Origin: MED-G105 sp039819085
Lineage (GTDB): Bacteria > Pseudomonadota > Alphaproteobacteria > Caulobacterales > Parvularculaceae
Assembly (NCBI GenBank): GCA_039819085.1
Contig: JBCBSQ010000018.1
Coordinates: 1 to 48,766 of the forward strand
Length of the DNA stretch: 48,766 bases
Direction: 5' to 3'
In this document: positions 24,546 to 31,359 of the stretch, in pieces
Numbering within the stretch: the first letter of the stretch is position 1
Layout of the letters: every line of letters starts with the position of its first letter
Translations under genes and position numbers: made by a program
Notes under the pieces: model-generated
Databases searched by the model: none
What the model was told of the DNA's origin: nothing
The model's input: only the letters and a program-made list of their open reading frames with translations

Positions 24546-24704
24546 ATGGGGGGCGACCGGAAAGACCACAACAACACGAGCCGGCCGAACGGATCCAAGG
24601 GGATGGACTTAGCCAAGATCGTCGCAACGCTGCTTTTAGGGGGCATTGCGCTGATGCTCGTCATCAGCCAATCGCTTGCGGCGACAACGGGCGTATCCGG
24701 CTAA
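24546..24704 (+). CDS. 52-residue single-span membrane peptide coupled to the VPLPA-like gene
   Basis: An ATG directly follows the TGA of the VPLPA-like gene (TGAATG). The frame encodes 52 residues: a polar, Asn/Lys-rich start, then a hydrophobic helix (IVATLLLGGIALMLVIS) and a short small-residue tail. There is no separate ribosome site, which fits coupled reinitiation. I recognise no family. It may be an accessory of the surface protein or simply an unrelated small membrane peptide. An internal ATG at 24603 would give a 33-residue form. Confidence 0.45.
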   Translation: MGGDRKDHNNTSRPNGSKGMDLAKIVATLLLGGIALMLVISQSLAATTGVSG

Positions 24705-24969
24705 GGCGATCGCGCGGCGGTGAGAGAGCGCCGCGCGATTGGTCTTATCGGGACGAGGGGCCGACCCGCATCATCACAAAACGCGCGCTGGAGATTGGAC
24801 GGCGGACAAGCGCTATCTCGGAAATTCGCGATAGCGGTCAACGTGATCCGGCGAGCGCCTCTCGAGCGCTCGAATTCCAAGCGGCGGATGCGCCCTTCGG
24901 GATAGCGATCGACGCGCGCTTGCGGCGCCGACATGCTCGACCCCGCGACGCGTCGGGCTTCCCGAAGCG

Positions 24970-25434
24970 CTAATCAAGCGGCGGGATGCGGAGGGTCTGG
25001 CCCGGATAGATCTTGTCAGGGTCTGACAGCATCGGGCGGTTCGCGTCAAAAATGGTCGGGTACTTCATGGCGTCGCCATAATGCGCCTTGGCGATCTTCG
25101 ACAGGGTGTCGCCGGAGACGACTGTATAGAATGTCGCTTGCGGCGCGGTCTCTTCCACCTCGATGTCGCTTTCGACCTCCTCAACACCTGCGGTGTTGCC
25201 GGCTGCGACAATGATCTTCTCCGCTTCGGCCTGGGTCTTCGCCGCGCCTTTGACGGTCACTTTTGCGCCGTCCTGAGCGACCTCGATGCGGCTCGCATCG
25301 ACGCCGTACGCGTCAGCGGCCGAGCCGGTCGCGGCGGGGGCGTCTTTCTTGCCGAACACGGATCCGATCCGCTCTGACATCGCGCCTGTGACGCGCTCGC
25401 CCGCGTCCTTTGCGAATTTAAACAAACCTTTCAT
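24970..25434 (-). CDS. kbp: BON–LysM protein (Kbp/YgaU type)
   Basis: The product is 154 residues, close to the length of E. coli Kbp. After an amphipathic N-terminus a BON domain spans about 45-95 (VAQDGAKVTVKGAAKTQAEA). A LysM domain spans about 102-152 (FYTVVSGDTLSKIAKAHYGD, ending YPGQTLRIPPLD). E. coli Kbp is a cytosolic potassium-binding protein; no signal peptide is seen here either. It stands alone, with 265 bp and 221 bp of apparently non-coding sequence on its two sides. A cell-wall role is the alternative reading of the LysM domain. Confidence 0.83.
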   Translation of the reverse strand: MKGLFKFAKDAGERVTGAMSERIGSVFGKKDAPAATGSAADAYGVDASRIEVAQDGAKVTVKGAAKTQAEAEKIIVAAGNTAGVEEVESDIEVEETAPQATFYTVVSGDTLSKIAKAHYGDAMKYPTIFDANRPMLSDPDKIYPGQTLRIPPLD

Positions 25435-25655
25435 TGATCTCTCCCGTCGTTGATTGTTCGGATGCGGCGCTTGGCACGGCGTCTTGATCGCCGATTGGCG
25501 CGTCGCGAGCTCCTGTCTGATGCGTTGCCCATCGACGCGCGCCGCCCCATAAGGAAACGCGCTCGCCTCTTCTAAACTAGCAGAATATGGCGATTGAGGG
25601 GCCGCGCCGCGACGCGTTGGACGGCGGGCTGAATTAGCGGGGTGATTAGGACCGA

Positions 25656-26429
25656 ATGGCGGAACGAACAGCCGCGATATTGGCGATCGGCGATGAACTT
25701 CTGTCGGGCCGGACGCGTGACATCAATGTCCACCGGCTTGGCGGTTGGCTGACCGAGCGCGCCGTCGCCCTGAAAGAAGCGCGGATCGTGTGCGACAATG
25801 TCGATCTCATCGCGACGGCCCTGAACGAGCTTCGCGAACGCTATGACTATGTGTTCACGTCCGGCGGTATCGGCCCGACCCATGATGACATGACGGTCGA
25901 CGGCGTTGCGCAGGCCTTTTGCGTCGACGTCATCGAGAATGAGGCGGCGCTTGGTCGGATAAAGGCCTGGTACGATAAGATGGACCAGGAGCTGACGCCG
26001 GCCCGTCGCCGGATGGCGCGCATGCCGGCCGGCGCTGTCCTGATCGCGAACCCCGTAACGGGCGCGCCGGGCGTGCGCATTGGCAATGTCTATGTGATGG
26101 CCGGCGTGCCGCGCATTTTCGCTGCGATGCTCGATGCGGTGGCGACGGAAATCCTGCCGGGCGAACGCATCTATGCGCGCGCGGTGACCGCGCCCGGTCT
26201 GCCGGAATCCGCAATTGCCGATCAGCTTCGCGAGATTCAGGCGGCTCTCAACGGCGTTGCGATTGGTAGCTATCCGATTGACGGCGATGAAAAGGGCGTG
26301 ACCATCGTGGCGCGCTCGGCGAACCCTGAAACGGTGGAGGCGGCGATCGAAACGGTGGCCGCCGCGATGCGCGCCCACGGCGTGACGCCGACGCCTGGCG
26401 ATCATGCGGACGGCAGGGAAGCTCGCTAG
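25656..26429 (+). CDS. CinA-type molybdopterin-binding-fold protein
   Basis: The product is 257 residues, equal to the N-terminal MoCF-like domain of CinA without the C-terminal nicotinamide-nucleotide amidase. Typical blocks are ILAIGDELLSGRTRDIN at 8-24 and FTSGGIGPTHDDMT at 67-80. GAPGVRIGNVYVMAGVPRI follows near 135. Stand-alone forms are common in alphaproteobacteria and are annotated as competence/damage-inducible protein A. Some CinA domains hydrolyse ADP-ribose-type pyrophosphates; true molybdopterin chemistry is unlikely. It precedes a TPR gene by 39 bp. Confidence 0.85.
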   Translation: MAERTAAILAIGDELLSGRTRDINVHRLGGWLTERAVALKEARIVCDNVDLIATALNELRERYDYVFTSGGIGPTHDDMTVDGVAQAFCVDVIENEAALGRIKAWYDKMDQELTPARRRMARMPAGAVLIANPVTGAPGVRIGNVYVMAGVPRIFAAMLDAVATEILPGERIYARAVTAPGLPESAIADQLREIQAALNGVAIGSYPIDGDEKGVTIVARSANPETVEAAIETVAAAMRAHGVTPTPGDHADGREAR

Positions 26430-26468
26430 CAGCGTAACGTAAGGTCGCGGAGACGCAAAGGAGACGGA

Positions 26469-26966
26469 ATGATGCGGGCGATCATGATACGGACGGTTGC
26501 GGCTTTGGCGGGGCTGGCGGCGGCGACGGGCGCTGCGGCGGCGCTGCAGGACGCCTCACCCTTGCCGGACGGGGCCGCGGACGCTCTTGAGAGCGGTCTC
26601 GCCGCAATGCGCGAACGCGAGTTCGAAACAGCGATTGATCAGTTCGATCAGGTTCTCGATGAGGCGAAAAATCATCCCGAAGCGAATTATTTCACCGGTC
26701 TCGCCTACGCCTATCTGGAAGATGACAAGAAGGCGGAGAAGTTCCTGAAACGCGCCGTGAAGGCGCGCGCGACCTTCCTAGAGGCCCGTGAGCGACTGGC
26801 GCTTGTTCATTTGAGTCGCGGCGATCCCGACAAGGCGAAGACGCAACTGGAGTCGCTCATGGAGTTGAGAGAGGGGTGCGCGCCGGAGATCTGCGATGAG
26901 GCGTATGTCGATCGCGCCGATCGCGCGATCAGGAAAGTCGAGGACGCGCTTGCGGCCGCGGAGTGA
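26469..26966 (+). CDS. exported TPR-repeat protein
   Basis: The product is 165 residues. A signal peptide is likely at 1-26 (MIRTVAALAGLAAATGAAAA). Three consecutive tetratricopeptide units follow (about 38-70, 71-104, 105-138), with pattern residues in AIDQFDQVLDEAKNHPEANY and FLKRAVKARATFLEARERLA. Two cysteines (near 144 and 148) lie after the repeats. AAAGGAGACGG precedes the ATG. It probably acts as a periplasmic protein-protein scaffold; partners are unknown. It may be co-transcribed with the CinA-like gene before it and sdaA after it. Confidence 0.75.
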   Translation: MMRAIMIRTVAALAGLAAATGAAAALQDASPLPDGAADALESGLAAMREREFETAIDQFDQVLDEAKNHPEANYFTGLAYAYLEDDKKAEKFLKRAVKARATFLEARERLALVHLSRGDPDKAKTQLESLMELREGCAPEICDEAYVDRADRAIRKVEDALAAAE

Positions 26967-27004
26967 AGTTGCTCGCTCCCGCGTCTCGTATTTGGTAATT
27001 TCGT

Positions 27005-28387
27005 ATGCTGAGTGTACTTGATATCTTCAAGGTTGGGATCGGACCGTCGAGCTCCCACACAGTGGGGCCGATGCGCGCGGCGCGCCGCTTTCTTGTCGAA
27101 GCGGCTGCGTCAAGGTCTCTGGAGACAGCGATCCGCGTTCACGTGGAGTTGCACGGTTCTCTCGCGCTTACCGGTATCGGCCACGGCTCGGATCGCGCGG
27201 TGATTCTCGGGCTGCTCGGTTTTGAGCCGGAAACGACCGATCCGGACGAGGCTGCGCGCGCCATCGACGCGACGAAATCCAAAGGGGAGATCAGCCTCTT
27301 CGGCCGTAGTGACCCTGTGCGGTTCAACCCGGCCCGAGACATTGAGCTGCGTGGCGACATTATCCCGTCCCTTCATCCGAATGGTATGCGGCTTAGGCTG
27401 CTCGGCGGTGATGACGCGACCGTCTTTGAGCAGACGTATTACTCTGTCGGCGGCGGCTTCATCGCCAGCGCCCGTCAGCTGGAGGCGCCGGCCGAAGACG
27501 ATCTCATCGTCCAGGCGCGCGCAGGTCCGAGGCCTTTTGCATCGGCGGCGGAGCTTTTGGCCCTTTGCGCAGAGCATGAGTGCGCCATCGCCGACATTGT
27601 TCTGGAGAACGAGGACGCCGTACGCTCCCGCGAAGAGACGATGGCGGGCCTCGACGGTATCTGGCGGGCGATGGCGGCCTGCGTTGATCGGGGCCTGCGG
27701 ACTGACGGTGAGTTGCCAGGCGGGTTGCGGGTTAAGCGCCGGGCGCCCAAGCTCTATGAGAGCCTCATAGACGCTCCGCTGGCGAACGACCGGGAGCGGC
27801 TGTTCGACTGGTTGAATGTCTACGCCATGGCGGTCAATGAAGAGAACGCCGCCGGCGGCCGGGTCGTCACCGCGCCGACGAATGGCGCTGCCGGCATCAT
27901 TCCGTCGATCCTCACGCACTACTGCGTTGAAGATGACGAGCCGCAGATCGACCGTATTCGGACGTTTCTCCTCACCGCCGGCGGCGTTGGCATGCTTTAC
28001 AAGATGCGCGCGTCGATTTCCGGCGCGGAAATGGGCTGTCAGGGCGAGGTGGGCGTCGCTTGCTCCATGGCGGCGGCGGGGCTCGCCGCGGTGTGGGGCG
28101 CAACGCCCCGACAGGTGGAGCGCGCGGCCGAAATCGCCATGGAGCACAATCTCGGCCTCACCTGCGATCCCGTTGGCGGTCTTGTTCAAATCCCCTGCAT
28201 CGAGCGCAACGCCATCGGCGCGGTGAAAGCGGCGAACGCCGCGCGCCTCGCCTTGCGCTCCGGCGACGACGCGAAAGTCTCGCTCGACCAGGTGATCGAG
28301 ACGATGCGCCAGACCGGCCTCGACATGTCGACCAAGTACAAGGAGACGAGCGAAGGCGGCCTTGCGGTGAATGTCGTTGAGTGCTGA
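27005..28387 (+). CDS. sdaA: L-serine ammonia-lyase (iron–sulfur type)
   Basis: The 460-residue product is the single-chain form with fused beta and alpha domains. It deaminates L-serine to pyruvate and ammonia in the cytosol. GPSSSHTVGPMRAA at 13-26 is the signature start. The three [4Fe-4S] cysteines are in GCQGE (C345), LTCDP (C387) and IPCIER (C398). The substrate region TAPTNGAAGIIP is present at 289-300. The ribosome site is weak. The gene lies 38 bp after the TPR gene and 77 bp before tRNA-Leu. Confidence 0.94.
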   Translation: MLSVLDIFKVGIGPSSSHTVGPMRAARRFLVEAAASRSLETAIRVHVELHGSLALTGIGHGSDRAVILGLLGFEPETTDPDEAARAIDATKSKGEISLFGRSDPVRFNPARDIELRGDIIPSLHPNGMRLRLLGGDDATVFEQTYYSVGGGFIASARQLEAPAEDDLIVQARAGPRPFASAAELLALCAEHECAIADIVLENEDAVRSREETMAGLDGIWRAMAACVDRGLRTDGELPGGLRVKRRAPKLYESLIDAPLANDRERLFDWLNVYAMAVNEENAAGGRVVTAPTNGAAGIIPSILTHYCVEDDEPQIDRIRTFLLTAGGVGMLYKMRASISGAEMGCQGEVGVACSMAAAGLAAVWGATPRQVERAAEIAMEHNLGLTCDPVGGLVQIPCIERNAIGAVKAANAARLALRSGDDAKVSLDQVIETMRQTGLDMSTKYKETSEGGLAVNVVEC

Positions 28388-28464
28388 GCGTTTCGACTTG
28401 ATCGGCCCGCGGTGTTTGCCGTGGGGGATAGCGAGTGCTATTTGCACTAACGCCAATGGGTGCT

Positions 28465-28550
28465 GCGGGCGTGGCGGAATTGGTAGACGCAACGGACTTA
28501 AAATCCGTCGATCCTAGATCGTGCCGGTTCGAGTCCGGCCGCCCGCACCA
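28465..28550 (+). tRNA. tRNA-Leu (UAA)
   Basis: The 86-nt gene includes an encoded CCA end. The acceptor arms GCGGGCG and CGCCCGC pair perfectly. The anticodon stem ACGGA/TCCGT encloses CTTAAAA, giving anticodon TAA at 28499-28501. A long variable arm (class II) and a T arm GCCGG-TTCGAGT-CCGGC follow. A small perfect hairpin, AGTGC-TATTT-GCACT, sits at 28434-28448 just upstream. Confidence 0.97.
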
Positions 28551-28758
28551 GTTTCGTCTTCGCGCCCCTGGCGATGCTTATATTGATCAGTATCTTTCTC
28601 AGTCTACTAATGTTGGAAATATGCTTGCTGCCTGAATCGTCCGCTGTATGCGGTTGCGCGCACCCCTCTAGCGCGGGGACTGAAAAGCGCATCAGCGTAA
28701 GCATTGCGAAACCTCAAAATGCAAGTCTTACAAGCAGTTTTTGATAGAGGAGATAGGT

Positions 28759-29535
28759 GTGCATGCGATGCACCGGGAAGGTTTCCTTTCGGGATCTGAA
28801 GTATTTAAATCGACGATTGCGTTCGCGGTAGTCTATTCGTTATTGAACTCGATAGTATTCATATTTTCTTGGATTTCGATGAAGGCCTGGGCGTGGAATG
28901 CCGTCGATACGCTGCTAGCTTTTGCGTTCGTGGCAAGCGTTCTTGCTGGATCGAAACGGTTTGGTTCGGGGCAATGCCTCCGCGACATGGTGCTTGATGG
29001 CCGGCGTGATCAGGTCGCAGCTGGTTTTTTCTTTGCCGTTATAGCGAGCACCCTGAATCTCTTGCATTTTCTTGCGGCTGCCGAGCTTAACGGGTCAGCC
29101 TCGAGCGATGTCTTATCATCCGTCAAGGTGAAGGCTGTGTTGGCGTTCCCTATGAATTGGATTGCAGCGATTTTATTGATGTCAGTCTTTAAAGATTTGT
29201 CTGTCCGTCGCGACGCCAGCGCAGCTGCGAAACTGCTCGTGACGCTTAACCTGTCAGATGACGATCAAAAGATGATTCAATACTCAGCGATGAATGACGC
29301 AGGCGTTGTGGCGGCGACAGTGGTCGGCTCCGCGAATGATCAATTCTATACAGAGTTGGAACCACGTCGCATGGCGCAGAAGAGCGTTTCGGTGGAGAAA
29401 GCGCGCGATGTCTATCCGAGCGCGAATGTTGTTGGCTGGGAGCTAACTGATTATGGACGCGCCGTCCTGAAGCACTTGATCTTAAAAGGTAAAAGACGAT
29501 ACGAACAGGCCGTGCACCGAAGGAAAACAATTTAA
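28759..29535 (+). CDS. membrane protein with C-terminal winged-helix-like tail, probably acquired
   Basis: The product is about 258 residues. Four hydrophobic segments occupy roughly 15-40, 45-63, 83-108 and 125-148. A soluble tail follows with LNLSDDDQKMIQ and ends WELTDYGRAVLKHLI, which resembles the wing and last helix of a winged-helix domain. GTG at 28759 is preferred because AGGAG lies six bases upstream; ATG at 28768 is possible. Base composition is visibly less GC-rich than in neighbouring genes, with many A/T third positions, and it directly follows a tRNA. Four helices plus a tail of this sort recall SieB-type superinfection-exclusion proteins, but the similarity is loose. Confidence 0.55.
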   Translation: MHAMHREGFLSGSEVFKSTIAFAVVYSLLNSIVFIFSWISMKAWAWNAVDTLLAFAFVASVLAGSKRFGSGQCLRDMVLDGRRDQVAAGFFFAVIASTLNLLHFLAAAELNGSASSDVLSSVKVKAVLAFPMNWIAAILLMSVFKDLSVRRDASAAAKLLVTLNLSDDDQKMIQYSAMNDAGVVAATVVGSANDQFYTELEPRRMAQKSVSVEKARDVYPSANVVGWELTDYGRAVLKHLILKGKRRYEQAVHRRKTI

Positions 29536-29580
29536 CTTCGAATTTGCGTTGATCCGCCAAAGGGGTCTTCGAGGTCCAGT

Positions 29581-29600
29581 CCCACTCGCGCTGCAGTGGG
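29581..29600. terminator. possible terminator-like hairpin
   Basis: CCCACT at 29581-29586 and AGTGGG at 29595-29600 form a perfect 6-bp stem with an 8-base loop. It lies between the convergent stops at 29535 and 29647. There is no T-run, so intrinsic termination is uncertain. Confidence 0.35.
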
Positions 29601-29646
29601 CCATTGCATCAAGAGGCTTAAGCGTGCGTGGGGCCGTTCGGTGACG

Positions 29647-31266
29647 TCAAGCCGTCAGCGCCTCGAATTCGTCGCTTTGAAGTCCGTCGCGGAGCTTGAA
29701 CTTCTGGATCTTGCCGGAGCCGGTGAGCGGCCACTCGTTTACCCATATCCAGTAGGCGGGGGTTTTTTGCGGCGACAGGCGTTCGCGGATGAACGCCTTT
29801 AATTGCTCTGGGGTCGGGCGGTCCGCGCCGTCGCAGGGTTTCATGAAGCAGGCGACTTCCTCGCCCCATCGTTCATCGGGCGCGCCGACGACCGCCGCTT
29901 CGGCGATGGCGTCGTGTTCGAGGATCGCGTTCTCGATTTCGGCGGGGAATAGATTTTCGCCGCCGCGGATGATCATTTCCTTCACCCTGCCGGTGATCGT
30001 GACGTAGCCGCGTGAATCCATGCGGCCGAGATCGCCGGTGTGGAGCCAGCCGTCCTTGTCGATCGCCGCCGCCGTCGCTTCGGGATTGTCATTGTAGCCC
30101 GACATCACGAGATACCCGCGCGCGCAGATTTCGCCGATCTCGCCGCATCCGCAGACTTCGCCCGTCTGCGGATGACGGATCGATACGTCCGTATGCGGCG
30201 TTGGCTGGCCGATGGTTTCGGTGAGGTCCTCAAGGCTGTCATCATACCAGGCCTGGGTGATGACAGGAGACGCCTCAGTCTGTCCGTAGACGATCTGTAT
30301 CGGCGCGCCGACCACCTTTTGCGCGCGTTTGCACAGCTCAGGCGCGACCATTGACCCGCCGGACATGATACGCTCCACGGAGGACACGTCGGCGCCTGTC
30401 GCTTCGATGACGTCGAGCAGCGCGCCCAGCATTGTCGGCACGCCCAGTATAAAGCGCGTCTTTTCGCGCTCGATGACGCGCACGATCATCGCCGGATCGA
30501 ACATTGGCGCCAAGAGCATTGTCGCGCCGGTCGCCAAACCGCCAAGCACGAGGATGGCGCAGCCCGTCGTGTGAAAGAGCGGCATATTGTGGACGAAGAC
30601 GTCGCCCGCCTCGACGCCGGCGCGCCGCATCACGTCAACGCCATTTCGCACAAGTCCGTTGTGGTGCAGGAGGGCGCCTTTGGGAAAGCCGGTCGTGCCG
30701 GATGTATATTGAATTTGGACGTCATCAGACGGCTTCGGGTTGCGCAAAACGCCGTCATGTTCGTTCGAAAAGAGCGCGTCATGGTCTGTCAACAGAATGC
30801 GGTGCTTGATCGATGGTACTTCGTCGCAGACCTCATCGGCGATCTTCTGCATTGGATTGCCGCGGAAATCCGCAACGTAATAGATCGCTTCGGACCGGGA
30901 TTGTTCGAGTACGTATTTCAGCTCGCGCGGCTGATAGGCTGGGTTGACCGTCACGAGCACGACGCCAGCGAGGCCGCAAGCAAGCTCCAGCAGCACCCAT
31001 TCCGGGATATTGTTGGCGTAGACGGCGACGCGCGCGCCCGCGGCGTGACGAGAGCTGAGCGCGCGGGCGAGCCGCTCTGCGTCAGCGAGAAGCTCCGCAT
31101 AAGTCCAGGTCCGTCCGATTTCCCCGTCATATCCAAGCGCCTTCAGCGCGGGTCGGTCCGGCGCGTCCGCCGCAGTGGCGCGCAGCATCTCGCCAATCGT
31201 GACGGGATCGGGGTCCTGGCCGTCCTGCGCTGGAAAGAAGGCTTCTTTCAGATCGACCTTGTACAT
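29647..31266 (-). CDS. acyl-CoA ligase (AMP-forming)
   Basis: The product is 539 residues. The AMP-binding P-loop is YTSGTTGFPKG at 187-197. The A5-like YGQTEASPVITQ, DGWLHTGDLG, GRVKEMIIRGGENLFPAEIE and the C-terminal lysine motif TGSGKIQKF (K519) follow in the usual order. It activates a carboxylic acid with ATP and CoA in the cytosol, most likely a medium- or long-chain fatty acid. The start at 31266 opens directly on the N-terminal domain. It lies 93 bp after the Rieske–TPP gene on the same strand and may be co-transcribed with it. The exact substrate cannot be read from sequence. Confidence 0.9.
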   Translation of the reverse strand: MYKVDLKEAFFPAQDGQDPDPVTIGEMLRATAADAPDRPALKALGYDGEIGRTWTYAELLADAERLARALSSRHAAGARVAVYANNIPEWVLLELACGLAGVVLVTVNPAYQPRELKYVLEQSRSEAIYYVADFRGNPMQKIADEVCDEVPSIKHRILLTDHDALFSNEHDGVLRNPKPSDDVQIQYTSGTTGFPKGALLHHNGLVRNGVDVMRRAGVEAGDVFVHNMPLFHTTGCAILVLGGLATGATMLLAPMFDPAMIVRVIEREKTRFILGVPTMLGALLDVIEATGADVSSVERIMSGGSMVAPELCKRAQKVVGAPIQIVYGQTEASPVITQAWYDDSLEDLTETIGQPTPHTDVSIRHPQTGEVCGCGEIGEICARGYLVMSGYNDNPEATAAAIDKDGWLHTGDLGRMDSRGYVTITGRVKEMIIRGGENLFPAEIENAILEHDAIAEAAVVGAPDERWGEEVACFMKPCDGADRPTPEQLKAFIRERLSPQKTPAYWIWVNEWPLTGSGKIQKFKLRDGLQSDEFEALTA

Positions 31267-31359
31267 CGCGCCGCATCTCCCTTACCGGCGATCTTTCGTC
31301 GCCTGAGCGCGGGAGTGTGCGGGAGCCGACGCCGTCAGGCAAGCAGTCGCGCGCAGCGC

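Noticed and set aside
24701..24969. Possible gene between the VPLPA-like cluster and the BON–LysM gene
   Set aside because: Short open frames on both strands are Arg-rich and overlap each other; none has a start signal.
27110..28492. 460-codon open frame on the minus strand
   Set aside because: It is antisense to sdaA and runs into tRNA-Leu; it has no domain or ribosome site.
28465..29646. Integration site (att) at tRNA-Leu
   Set aside because: I looked for a second copy of the tRNA 3' end downstream and for an integrase gene and found neither in the window, so an attachment site is not supported.
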